Assembly: GCF_003096195.1 (NCBI RefSeq)
Contig: NZ_CP023004.1
Span: 1,716,501 to 1,780,500 of the forward strand
From: Ereboglobus luteus
GTDB taxonomy: Bacteria; Verrucomicrobiota; Verrucomicrobiia; Opitutales; Opitutaceae
Reading direction: 5' to 3'
DNA length: 64,000 nt
Shown: one piece after another, positions 1 through 6,680 of the stretch
Numbering within the stretch: position 1 is the stretch's first letter
Layout of the letters: each line of letters begins with the position of its first letter
Position numbers and translations under genes: made by a program
The notes under the pieces: generated by a model
Databases searched by the model: none
The model's input: only the letters and a program-made list of their open reading frames with translations
Told to the model about the DNA's origin: nothing

Positions 1-2802
1 GGATATGTTTATATTCAAACCATGGGCGGCCTGGGCGATACCTTTGCCATTGGTCATCTGGCCGGTAGCGGCAACGTTTATATTGGCGATTCCACCCTCA
101 TCCTCGGCGGACTCGACAGTCGCGACATGGTCATCAGCGGCACCATCTCGTTTGGCGATCCGGGCGGTTACGGCGGCGTGCTAGGCGGCCTTCGAAAAAT
201 CGGTGACACCACGCTCACACTGAGCGCGGCCAACGCCTATTACGGCCCCACTTCCCTGGTTGCGGGCAGAATCGTTCTCAGTGCCGCCGACGCCGTCTCA
301 TACAGCGCGCTCGTCGAGCTCGCCGAGAACACCACAATGTCACTCACGGCCGACAACACCCTCTGGAACCTTACCGCCGGCTCCACGTCCGCCAGGCTCG
401 AGCTTGCCAACGGTGCCACGGCCACGCTTGCCAACGGTATTGTCGAAAACATCGACACCTATTACGGCGGCACCACCGTCGTCATTTCCAACGGCACCAC
501 CGCTTTTGCCGGCAGCATTGCGGGCAACGGCGCAATCACAAAAACCGGCGATGGCACGCTTCTCCTCTCCGGCGTTAATACTTACACCGGCAACACCACG
601 ATTGAGGAGGGCGAGCTCGCCATCGCCTCCGACGCCGCCCTCGGCGCGGCTGGTGGCACGATTACCGTCATGGGGTATTCCAATGCGCCCGAAATCACCC
701 TTGCTGGTGATGTTGATGCCGCGAGCCGCGCACTTTCCCTCGTCAAGCTGGCCGATCCCGGCGTGTCCGAGACCAGTGCCGCCGCCATAATCAACACCGC
801 CGGTCACACGCTCGCCATTGGCCGGGGGCTTTCCGGTAACGGCAATCTTCAGGTCACCGGCGGCGGCGAGGTTTCGATTGCCGGAACCGTTGCGCATGCC
901 GCCACAATTGAAGTCACAGGCGCCGCCACGCTCGCTCTCGCCGGCGCGGGAAGCGCGGGCAAAATTGTCCTCGGCGACGGCGCTCTCGCCCCCAACGGCG
1001 AGCAAACCATCGCCAGCCTCGAATGGCAGTCCGGCGGCACGCTCAAGGTGGACATTGACCGCGGCGACCGCCTCAACGTGACCGGTGTGATCGAGCGCGC
1101 CGGCGCCAGCCTGCTCAATGTCGCCCCTGTGAAAAGCGGCGCGTGGGCCGGGAACGAAACCCACGTCATCGCCAACTTTGCCGGCACATCGCTCACAAAC
1201 GCCGATTTCGCCACGCTCACACTCGGTGACGGAATCACGGGCCGGATCATTGTCGATGGCAACACGCTCAAGCTCACCACCGCCTCCGATGTCGAGCCGG
1301 AACCGTCGACCAACCCCTACACGGCTTGGATAAACGGTTTCAATCTCCCCGTCGCCGATCGCGCGCCCACGGCCGATCCCGATGGCGACGGCATTCCGAA
1401 TCTTCTCGAGTTCATCCTCATGCTCGATCCGACCAAGGTTGATTGCCATGGCATCGTCGCGACCACGGTCATCGTTGGCCAAAGCAAATATCCCGCGGTC
1501 GGCTACGTGCGCCGTCGCGCCCTTGGCGATGTCCGGTCGGCCGTGCGCATTTACAGCAATCTCAAGCAGGCCGCCGATCTCAATCCCGTCGAGGTCTCCG
1601 TCACCGCTCGCGACGCGCTGAGCGACTACGTCATCATCCGCTCCGCCTCGCCCCTCACGCAACGCGCCAGCCAGTTCTTCCGCATCGAGGCCACCGCGCC
1701 ATCCTCGCTCAGGGGCACGGTCACGCGCTCCATTCCCATCTCGATGCTCTCCGACCCCGTCGGCGCGATGTATCGCGGTTTTTCATACGGCAGAACCGCC
1801 ACGGTCGCGTTCCCGCTGCTCGACGATGTCTGGGCCGGCATCGTTTCCGCCGGTTCCAGCAAAACGATCACCTTCAACGAAACGCTTCCCGCGCTTGAGC
1901 GCGGCGCCAGTTACTACCTTGAGGTTGTCACCGGGCCGCGCGCCGGTGATCGCTATGATGTCGCGGAAGTTGCGGGCCAGTCCGCGAAGCTCGACCTCTC
2001 CGCGTCCTCATGCAGCACCGTGAAAAACGTGCTTCCCGCGGACATCGCCGGAGCCCGCTGCATCCTGCGCGAGCACATGACGCTCGCCAAGCTCGGGCAG
2101 CTTTTGGATGCCGGCAAAAGGGACTCCGCTGACATTGCGGCGACCGCGCACAAGTGTGTTTGCAAGAAAACATACAGGCATCGCGGCAAATACAACATCC
2201 GCAGCCTGTCCCACAGGCAGCTGTGCCGCGGAGATTGTTATCATGGCGGCAATGGCGGCAGCCAAAACACATCGGCCTTTGGTTACAGCCACGTGGAAGT
2301 TTATCATGGTCCGTTGATGGGCTGGGTTTGTTATTATCCCGATAGCACGGGCGCGGTTTGGACCCTGCAAAAGAACCCCGGAAGAACTGCCGTCAACAAA
2401 GCCGGCACGATCATCGCCCCCGGCACGGTGGTCAAGGTTGTCGCGCGCGCACCCGGCCTCAGTCTTGTGCAAACGGGTTCCGTTCGCACGAACCCGTTCA
2501 ACCTGCCGCTCGTCAGGGGCCTGCAATTGTTCTCGACCGGCTTTCCGTGCGCGATGAGCTCGGACGAGCTCGCGATGACACGGGACAACGGCTGGACGGG
2601 CGCGCCGTTTTCGTTGCTCGCGGACGAGGTCTACGCGCTGAGCTCCAAGACCACGTCGGGTTACATGCACTACCTCGACAGCAGGGGAGTCTGGAGGGCC
2701 CTGTTCGGCCAAAAATCCTCCATCGTCATCGGCCCCGATGATTACATCAAGGTCAAGCGCATGAGGGCCGACGAGGACTATACAATCCTGCCTCCGTTCT
2801 GA
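1..2802 (+). CDS. Autotransporter-type beta-strand repeat surface protein, 5' end outside window
   Basis: The reading frame is open from base 1, so this is the 3' part of a longer gene. The first 430 or so residues are Gly/Ala/Thr-rich with several copies of a motif like GDGTLLLSGVNTYTGNTTI, typical of autotransporter-associated beta-strand repeats (TIGR02601-like) forming an extracellular beta-helix. From the YTAWINGFNLP segment (about residue 435) onward it has a DPDGDGIPNLLE calcium-loop-like motif and a C-terminal domain resembling conserved verrucomicrobial domains of unknown function. No transmembrane beta-barrel is evident. A Cys/His-rich stretch (about residues 700-740, bases 2130-2260) is odd in composition for this family. 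A strong hairpin terminator follows 18 bases after the stop. The surface or secreted location is inferred from the family. Confidence 0.8.
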   Translation, partial: GYVYIQTMGGLGDTFAIGHLAGSGNVYIGDSTLILGGLDSRDMVISGTISFGDPGGYGGVLGGLRKIGDTTLTLSAANAYYGPTSLVAGRIVLSAADAVSYSALVELAENTTMSLTADNTLWNLTAGSTSARLELANGATATLANGIVENIDTYYGGTTVVISNGTTAFAGSIAGNGAITKTGDGTLLLSGVNTYTGNTTIEEGELAIASDAALGAAGGTITVMGYSNAPEITLAGDVDAASRALSLVKLADPGVSETSAAAIINTAGHTLAIGRGLSGNGNLQVTGGGEVSIAGTVAHAATIEVTGAATLALAGAGSAGKIVLGDGALAPNGEQTIASLEWQSGGTLKVDIDRGDRLNVTGVIERAGASLLNVAPVKSGAWAGNETHVIANFAGTSLTNADFATLTLGDGITGRIIVDGNTLKLTTASDVEPEPSTNPYTAWINGFNLPVADRAPTADPDGDGIPNLLEFILMLDPTKVDCHGIVATTVIVGQSKYPAVGYVRRRALGDVRSAVRIYSNLKQAADLNPVEVSVTARDALSDYVIIRSASPLTQRASQFFRIEATAPSSLRGTVTRSIPISMLSDPVGAMYRGFSYGRTATVAFPLLDDVWAGIVSAGSSKTITFNETLPALERGASYYLEVVTGPRAGDRYDVAEVAGQSAKLDLSASSCSTVKNVLPADIAGARCILREHMTLAKLGQLLDAGKRDSADIAATAHKCVCKKTYRHRGKYNIRSLSHRQLCRGDCYHGGNGGSQNTSAFGYSHVEVYHGPLMGWVCYYPDSTGAVWTLQKNPGRTAVNKAGTIIAPGTVVKVVARAPGLSLVQTGSVRTNPFNLPLVRGLQLFSTGFPCAMSSDELAMTRDNGWTGAPFSLLADEVYALSSKTTSGYMHYLDSRGVWRALFGQKSSIVIGPDDYIKVKRMRADEDYTILPPF

Positions 2803-2820
2803 TTATATATTAATAAACTA

Positions 2821-2857
2821 AAAAAGGCGCCCGGCCAGTTTTGCCGGGCGCCTTTTT
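2821..2857 (+). terminator. Rho-independent terminator
   Basis: A 15-bp perfect stem (2821-2835 pairing with 2843-2857) with a 7-base loop and a T-run lies just after the beta-strand repeat gene. The A-run on the 5' side means it could also end transcription from the minus strand, where the LysR gene converges. Confidence 0.85.
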
Positions 2858-2976
2858 CGTTTATGCATCCTGGCAACCACGGCGGTTTCGGCGTTTCGCG
2901 CGTTGGCGTTAGTCAGCCAACCACCCTACTATTGATGACGCCTAAAGAATAAACTTGGTCGTAAATAGTATGATTT

Positions 2977-3906
2977 TTAGAGTTTCAATGCCGCGCGCAA
3001 ACGGTCCGCCAGCTTTCGCGCGTTCGGGCGCACTTGCTCGGTGCGCGGGTTCCATGCGAGCACGAGGTCGCGTTTCAGTTTTCCCAGTTCCGGCGCGTTT
3101 GCCTCGACGAAACTGCCGCGCTCCATGTCGCGCAACGCGATCGCCGGCAGCACCGCCGCGAATCCGCCCGAGCGCACCGCCGCGAGCGTTTGCGGAAAAC
3201 TCTGGCACACCAGCGCCGGCTTCATTTCCACGCCCACTTTGGCGGCGACTTCGCGCAGGCGCTGCGTGAATTGTCCGTCCGCCATTTGCGCCGCGAGGGG
3301 CAGCGCGCCGCCGAGCACGTCGACCAGGCCGATCTTCTGTTTCGCCGCGCGCGCGGGGCCGCCGAACAACGCCGCCGGCACCACGCCCGCGTAGGCGAGC
3401 GTGCCGAGTGACGCGGACTTCAGGCCGTCGGTCAGCGCATCCTTGCGGATCACGCCGAAATCCACGCGGCCGTCGCAAAGCTGCTGCACGATTTCGTTTG
3501 TGCGCAGGTTCACCGTCACGAATCGCGCCTTGTCGCCAAACTCCGACACCAGCGCGCCGAGCTTCGGAATCACAAACCAGTGGATGAGGCTGTCGCCCGC
3601 CGCGATTGTGTAATCGATGCTTTCCTCGCGGCACTCCGAGCGAAAATCCTCCAACGCGCGCAACTGCGCCCGCGCCAGTTCCGCGAGTCGCGCGCCCTGC
3701 GGGCTGAGCTTGAGCAGCTTGCCCCGTCGCCTCGCGACTTCGCAGCCGAAGAACTCCGATATCTCGCGCAACTGGCGGCTGTATTGGCTCTGGCGAATCA
3801 AGTCGCCGGGGGCGGCCTGCGCGATGCTCCCCGCGTCGTGCACCTCGACAAGCACGCGCAACCGGTCGAGCGAAAGTCCCCTCTCTGCGAACAATTTTTC
3901 AAACAT
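2977..3906 (-). CDS. LysR-family transcriptional regulator
   Basis: A 309-residue protein of usual LysR length. The N-terminal winged helix-turn-helix (about residues 10-70) contains the pattern IRQSQYSRQLREISEFFG. The rest (about 90-300) is a periplasmic-binding-protein-like effector domain. The DNA-binding part resembles CysB/NodD-type activators only generally, so no target can be named. No divergent conserved operon is adjacent on the plus strand, where only a small candidate ORF occurs at 4078. Its 3' end faces the terminator at 2821-2857. Confidence 0.8.
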   Translation of the reverse strand: MFEKLFAERGLSLDRLRVLVEVHDAGSIAQAAPGDLIRQSQYSRQLREISEFFGCEVARRRGKLLKLSPQGARLAELARAQLRALEDFRSECREESIDYTIAAGDSLIHWFVIPKLGALVSEFGDKARFVTVNLRTNEIVQQLCDGRVDFGVIRKDALTDGLKSASLGTLAYAGVVPAALFGGPARAAKQKIGLVDVLGGALPLAAQMADGQFTQRLREVAAKVGVEMKPALVCQSFPQTLAAVRSGGFAAVLPAIALRDMERGSFVEANAPELGKLKRDLVLAWNPRTEQVRPNARKLADRLRAALKL

Positions 3907-4077
3907 GATTATCCAGTCATATATTATGCGTCAACTATAGTGGAAGGAAAAAATATTTCGTGTATTCTCCTACCCCAATCCATTGAACGCGGATTGCGCG
4001 GACAGGCGCGGTTAACCACCGCAGGGACCGTCCGTGTGATCCGTGAATAATAAAACTTTTCAAACAACCAACTCATC

Positions 4078-4224
4078 ATGACACACACACACGCGCACAT
4101 GCAGCCCGGCATCCGGGCCTCGGAACAGTATCGCCCCGGCATGGATTCGCGCGACGTGCAAAGTCTCAAGTCCGCAATGAACAATTTCGTCCATAATATA
4201 AACACACAAGGAAGCGGTGCCTAG
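4078..4224 (+). CDS. Candidate small protein (48 residues), unknown
   Basis: An ATG-to-TAG frame of 48 codons beginning MTHTHAHMQPGIRASEQYRP and ending with a Ser/Gly tail. It has no membrane segment or cysteines and a histidine-rich start. No convincing Shine-Dalgarno sequence precedes it. In its favour is a good terminator hairpin 37 bases downstream in the same orientation with no other gene to serve. It could instead be part of a noncoding transcript ending at that hairpin. No family is recognised. Confidence 0.3.
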   Translation: MTHTHAHMQPGIRASEQYRPGMDSRDVQSLKSAMNNFVHNINTQGSGA

Positions 4225-4261
4225 ACGCACCCGGAACACACGTAGTGATTCCAACAGCGAG

Positions 4262-4291
4262 CCCGCTTCCAAATCCGGAAGCGGGTTTTTT
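4262..4291 (+). terminator. Rho-independent terminator
   Basis: The stem CCCGCTTCC (4262-4270) pairs perfectly with GGAAGCGGG (4277-4285) around a 6-base loop and is followed by six T residues. It shows that something on the plus strand upstream is transcribed, either the small ORF at 4078 or a small RNA. Confidence 0.75.
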
Positions 4292-4661
4292 ATTTCGCGC
4301 CAAAACCACGCCGCGAAAAACGAAAACCATGCGACGACTCCGGAACCCGCCGGGAGACCCATGCCCGTTGGTCAATTTTCAGATTCCACAGGTGGCTTCA
4401 CAGCTGAGCCCAGATCAATCAGCCAACGTCCGCGCAAAATCCCGCGGTCGTCCAAACCGCTAGCATGCAAACAATGCGCGCGAGAGGGACGCGGGTGTGT
4501 GTTCTTTTACGCGCTTCGCGCCAATGAAGAATGTATGCTGTGAAATGTGGAATAATATGGATCAGCAACCTGGAGTGGCATCAAAACGGCGCCGGGTCCG
4601 GGCCTTTTCCGTCTATCATTAGACATCATTCATTCTTTATTAGTGCGCGGAGCGCGCGCAA

Positions 4662-4739
4662 GGAGCTGTAGTGTTTAACAGATAGCACAGCGGGCTTTTA
4701 ACTCGCAAGGTGCGGGTGCGAATCCCGCCGGCTCCACCA
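4662..4739 (+). tRNA. tRNA-Lys (anticodon TTT), atypical elbow
   Basis: A full cloverleaf can be drawn: acceptor GGAGCTG/CGGCTCC, D stem GTGT/GCAC, anticodon stem GCGGG/CTCGC with loop CTTTTAA, T stem GCGGG/CCCGC and an encoded ACCA end. The D loop reads A-G where G18-G19 is expected, and the T loop is TGCGAAT rather than TTCGAAT. So G18 and U55 are replaced by A18 and G55, while G19 and C56 remain. A T-run follows the CCA. It is the first member of a six-gene array. Anticodon UUU is the known target class of the PrrC anticodon nuclease. Confidence 0.85.
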
Positions 4740-4823
4740 ATTTTCACCTGCGGTCATTGAGGGCGGCAAGAGCGGAGAAGTCTTCCGCCGCCGAGCGACC
4801 TGAGCCGCAGTCTAATTTTTTCC

Positions 4824-4907
4824 AGGTAGGGCGAAGCCTCCGGCTGAGCCGACGCGGTTTGAATATCGCAACGTTTTTCGGCTCAGCCGGAGGCTTCGTT
4901 CTGCCTA
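4824..4907. repeat. Intergenic inverted repeat, GTAGGGCGAAC family
   Basis: Two 28-base arms, AGGTAGGGCGAAGCCTCCGG with extension on the left and its near reverse complement on the right, enclose about 28 bases. The same family occurs at 11474-11571, 12503-12574, 21588-21621 and 34945-35010. It is a REP/MITE-like intergenic element and sits here between the Lys and His tRNA genes. Confidence 0.75.
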
Positions 4908-4941
4908 AACATAAACAATATTATATTGAGTTAATATTATT

Positions 4942-5017
4942 CAGGTGCGCGGCCCGGGTAGCGGGGCACCGGCTTGTGACGCCGGAGAAGCGGGTGCAAT
5001 TCCCGCCCACCTGACCA
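4942..5017 (+). tRNA. tRNA-His (anticodon GTG), atypical elbow and no G-1:C73
   Basis: Acceptor CAGGTGC/CCACCTG (one C-C mismatch at the seventh pair), D arm GCCC/GGGC, anticodon stem CCGGC/GCCGG with loop TTGTGAC, T stem GCGGG/CCCGC and an encoded ACCA end. The D loop has A-G for G18-G19 and the T loop is TGCAATT, giving the shared A18/G55 elbow. Histidine tRNAs normally carry an extra G-1 opposite C73 as the main HisRS identity element. Here the bases are T and A, so charging with histidine is uncertain although the anticodon is clear. Confidence 0.82.
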
Positions 5018-5021
5018 GTAT

Positions 5022-5098
5022 GCGGTCGAGGGCAAACCAGCAGAGCCGTCTGCCTGTCGAGCAGAAGATAGCGGGGGCGGCACCCGCCGACCGCGCCA
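5022..5098 (+). tRNA. tRNA-Asp (anticodon GTC), atypical elbow
   Basis: Perfect 7-bp acceptor GCGGTCG/CGACCGC, anticodon stem TCTGC/GCAGA with loop CTGTCGA, T stem GCGGG/CCCGC, discriminator G and encoded CCA. G73 fits tRNA-Asp. The D loop carries A-G in place of G18-G19. The T loop (GGCGGCA) again has G55-C56 but also loses T54 and A58, making it the most diverged member. It lies four bases after the His gene, so the genes are probably one transcript. Confidence 0.8.
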
Positions 5099-5104
5099 AT
5101 TTTT

Positions 5105-5179
5105 TGCCGGGTAGCATAATAGTAATGCGACGCCCTGTTAAGGCGGTGGATGCAAGTGCGACTCTTGCCCCGGCAGCCA
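5105..5179 (+). tRNA. tRNA-Asn (anticodon GTT), atypical elbow
   Basis: Perfect acceptor TGCCGGG/CCCGGCA, D arm GCAT/ATGC with loop AATAGTA (canonical would be AATGGTA), anticodon loop CTGTTAA, T stem GCAAG/CTTGC with loop TGCGACT, discriminator G and encoded CCA. The A18/G55 exchange is very clear here because the rest of the D and T loops is canonical. Confidence 0.88.
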
Positions 5180-5187
5180 GTCTCTCA

Positions 5188-5280
5188 GTCGTATCGGAGG
5201 TTTGGATGCGACGAGGGGAAAAGCCGGCCCGGTGTGTAATCGCATCGGAGCAAAAGTTTCCTCCGCTTTGCCGGCACCAA
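5188..5280 (+). other. Structured spacer in the tRNA array, identity unknown
   Basis: Between the Asn and Pro tRNAs lies a stretch with nested pairing: CGGAGG (5195-5200) with CCTCCG (5260-5265), and GATGCGA (5205-5211) with TCGCATC (5240-5246). It ends in GCACCA followed by a T-run, exactly as the real tRNA genes do. I could not draw a standard cloverleaf with a plausible anticodon. It may be a decayed tRNA or another small RNA. Confidence 0.35.
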
Positions 5281-5285
5281 TTTTT

Positions 5286-5361
5286 CCGGACGTGGTGTAG
5301 TAGTCAACATGCTCGCATTGGAAGCGAGGGACCGCGGGTGCGAATCCTGCCGTCCGGACCA
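5286..5361 (+). tRNA. tRNA-Pro (anticodon TGG), atypical elbow
   Basis: Perfect acceptor CCGGACG/CGTCCGG, D stem GTGT/ACAT with loop AGTAGTCA (canonical AGTGGTCA), anticodon stem CTCGC/GCGAG with loop ATTGGAA, T stem GCGGG/CCTGC with loop TGCGAAT and encoded ACCA. The C1:G72 pair and A73 are the known bacterial tRNA-Pro identity features, which supports a functional gene. It shares the A18/G55 elbow. Confidence 0.87.
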
Positions 5362-5368
5362 TTTTTTT

Positions 5369-5442
5369 TGCGGTGTCGTCTAACAGCAGGACCACGGACT
5401 TTGAATCCGGAAATGGAAGTGCGAGTCTTCCCGCCGCAGCCA
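5369..5442 (+). tRNA. tRNA-Gln (anticodon TTG), atypical elbow
   Basis: Acceptor TGCGGTG/CGCCGCA (one wobble), D stem GTCT/GGAC with loop AACAGCA (canonical AACGGCA), anticodon loop CTTTGAA, T stem GGAAG/CTTCC with loop TGCGAGT, discriminator G and CCA. The weak U1:A72 pair and G73 are typical tRNA-Gln identity elements. The A18/G55 exchange is again present. It is the last gene of the first tRNA array. Confidence 0.88.
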
Positions 5443-5884
5443 GTGCAGTCTCTCGTGAAGAGAATGGACAACCCCATGTCAGGAGCACGGAGTATTGCAG
5501 AAAAGATCTTCGCTTCAGTGTCAGCGGGCTGCAGCTATCCCTGCGGCAAGCGGCGGGGCATTAAGCCGTCTTTATTAATATGCGCTGGTTTTGAAGCCCA
5601 AAGGGCTTCCATAGCTTAGCCCAGGGTTGCTGCAGCAACGCGAAAGCTACCCTGGGTTAATATAGAAAAATAAACATGACCCTGTAAGGGTCGCACAATC
5701 GAAATCTCACGATGCTTTGTGCAACCCTTGCAGGGTTGTGTATTAAAAACTTTGATACCCAGGGTAGGCTCCTGTGTCGCCAACCCTGGGCTGATGTATA
5801 AAACCCCGTTGGGGTTTAGCTTATTTTTTCAATTACCCGAAACCTGCCCCAAGGCTCTTTATATTTATCATTATATATTTCCAA
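5443..5884. other. Stretch between tRNA array and Y-like RNA array
   Basis: No coding region is seen. The first 150 bases contain short hairpins (TCTCT/AGAGA near 5450, CGCTT/AAGCG around 5512-5555) with no recognised RNA. The rest is the palindrome cluster described separately at 5593-5817. Confidence 0.5.
5593..5817. repeat. Cluster of REP-like palindromes
   Basis: Several palindromes lie side by side: GAAGCCC/GGGCTTC (5593-5609), AGCCCAGGGT with ACCCTGGGTT (5618-5658), GACCCT/AGGGTC (5678-5692), CAACCC/GGGTTG (5722-5738), ACCCAGGGT with AACCCTGGG (5757-5790) and AACCCC/GGGGTT (5802-5817). Palindrome runs of this kind are typical of REP-type intergenic elements moved by RAYT transposases. 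It separates the tRNA array from the Y-like RNA array. Confidence 0.6.
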
Positions 5885-6019
5885 TTTTCCGGACAGTGAG
5901 GCTTGGAGTTACTTCGTAGCTCAATGGTAGAGCAATCAAATCCTAATTGATGTGTTGCGGGTTCAATCCCCGCCGAACTCGCAAGAGTTCATCACTCCAG
6001 CCGCCGTTCTTCCGGAATT
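5885..6019 (+). ncRNA. Y-RNA-like unit 1 with tRNA-Arg-like domain (CCT loop)
   Basis: Outer stem TTCCGGA (5887-5893) pairs with TCCGGAA (6011-6017). The 5' internal loop is CAGTGA and the 3' internal loop GCCGTTCT. The second stem GGCTTGGAGT (5900-5909) pairs with ACTCCAGCC (5994-6002), followed by TTACTTC. The apical part holds a tRNA-like domain in normal order: D arm GCTC/GAGC with loop AATGGTA, an arm ATCAA/TTGAT with loop ATCCTAA (like an Arg CCU anticodon loop), T arm GCGGG/CCCGC with loop TTCAATC, then a GAACTC-GCAA-GAGTTC hairpin instead of an open acceptor. There is no CCA, so it is not a chargeable tRNA. Bacterial Y RNAs bound by Ro60 proteins are known to carry tRNA-like modules. 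Confidence 0.65.
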
Positions 6020-6021
6020 CT

Positions 6022-6250
6022 CTTTTCGGGCAGTGAAGGTGAAGATACTTCAACCAACGACAAAGGCCAGATGCTCCCGGGCCGAGGGATCGATGAGCCG
6101 GCGTGTAATGCGCCGGCTTTTGCGCGTAGTGCTAAAATCGAAACCGAGCGGTGTGTGGCGCGGCAGGGCTCCTAAACCAAGCCCTGCTATGCAACATGTC
6201 AGCGCACTCCGTCAGGGAGCGCCTCTTCGCCGATTATTCTCCCGAAATCC
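6022..6250 (+). ncRNA. Y-RNA-like unit 2, large apical domain
   Basis: Outer stem TTTCGGG (6024-6030) pairs perfectly with CCCGAAA (6241-6247). CAGTGA follows at 6031-6036. The second stem GTGAAGA (6039-6045) pairs with TCTTCGC (6224-6230), then TACTTC. The 3' internal loop ends ATTATTCT. The apical domain of about 170 bases contains strong hairpins: GCCGGCG/CGCCGGC near 6100-6118 followed by TTTT, GCAGGGCT/AGCCCTGC near 6163-6187, and CTCC/GGAG near 6207-6219. It has no recognisable D or T arm. The assignment rests on the shared motif set with units 1 and 3-5. Confidence 0.5.
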
Positions 6251-6287
6251 TTTTGTGCGGGCAATCCCCGCACGGTGTTGCATCCAC

Positions 6288-6360
6288 TTTCGAGGGCAGT
6301 GAGGGCGCGGTTACTTCCCGTCACGAAATCCAACCGCGCTCGTGAATCCTCCCTCGATCT
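6288..6360 (+). ncRNA. Y-RNA-like unit 3, minimal stem
   Basis: Outer stem TCGAGGG (6290-6296) pairs with CCCTCGA (6351-6357). CAGTGA follows the 5' strand. The second stem GCGCGGTT (6305-6312) pairs with AACCGCGC (6332-6339), with ACTTC directly after it. The loop is only about 19 bases, so the unit is a bare Ro-binding-type stem without a tRNA-like domain. Both stems are perfect, which argues against chance. Confidence 0.6.
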
Positions 6361-6385
6361 TGGCGGCACCGTTTTCCACTTTTCC

Positions 6386-6478
6386 TTTGAGGGTGGTGAA
6401 CGCGCAGTTACTTCGGAAAAGCGCCCATGCGTCGCCGTTCTAATCGGCAAATTCCGCGCATCCCATTCTCCCTCATTT
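6386..6478 (+). ncRNA. Y-RNA-like unit 4
   Basis: Outer stem TGAGGG (6388-6393) pairs with CCCTCA (6470-6475). The 5' internal loop is TGGTGA (one base off CAGTGA), and TTACTTC sits at 6408-6414. The second stem is weak (GCGC with flanking pairs), but CGGAA (6414-6418) pairs with TTCCG (6452-6456), and a GCCG/CGGC hairpin lies inside. The 3' internal loop ends CATTCT, like the other units. It is the most diverged member. Confidence 0.5.
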
Positions 6479-6493
6479 CTTATTTTTCAATTT

Positions 6494-6630
6494 TTTGCAG
6501 GCAGTAAGTTTGCGGTTACTTCTTAACCGAAAAGTCGGCGGTTCAAATCCGCCAGCGCGAAAGCGCTTGGCCCAGTGGTAGGGCATTCGGACGCCGCGAG
6601 GCATCTCCGCGAACGCCGTTCTCCTGCAAT
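6494..6630 (+). ncRNA. Y-RNA-like unit 5 with circularly permuted tRNA domain
   Basis: Outer stem TTGCAGG (6495-6501) pairs with CCTGCAA (6623-6629). The second stem GTTTGCGG (6508-6515) pairs with CCGCGAAC (6607-6614). The 5' internal loop is CAGTAA, the 3' loop GCCGTTCT, and TTACTTC is at 6516-6522. The apical domain is a tRNA cut open at the anticodon: CCGAA (6527-6531), T arm GGCGG-TTCAAAT-CCGCC (6537-6553), an acceptor-like stem closed by GAAA (6554-6567), D arm GCCC-AGTGGTA-GGGC (6570-6584), then TTCGG (6586-6590) pairing back to CCGAA. Its D and T loops are canonical (G18, U55), unlike the neighbouring tRNA genes. It ends about 70 bases before the TROVE gene. Confidence 0.7.
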
Positions 6631-6680
6631 GTTACATTACCACACGCAACCCGGCGCACCGGGCAAACCAAACAACCAGG

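Larger units (their letters stand above)
3907..4661. other. Gene-poor stretch before the tRNA array
   Basis: It contains no long coding region. It holds a candidate 48-codon ORF (4078-4224), a terminator-like hairpin (4262-4291), and two copies of a short repeat made of a CATT(N)TTCATT-like part followed by an alternating CG palindrome (minus strand around 4500-4535, plus strand 4626-4659). The second copy ends two bases before the first tRNA gene. The same repeat recurs at about 8898-8925 and 8975-9003, inside the RNA-repair locus. Confidence 0.5.

Noticed and set aside
340-1662. 440-codon frame antisense to the beta-strand repeat gene
   Set aside because: High-GC shadow frame; the plus-strand protein has clear repeats and the reverse has none.
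5138-5488. Minus-strand open frame across the tRNA array
   Set aside because: It is the reverse of the Asn, Pro and Gln tRNA genes; frames over tRNA genes commonly look like this and have no protein family.
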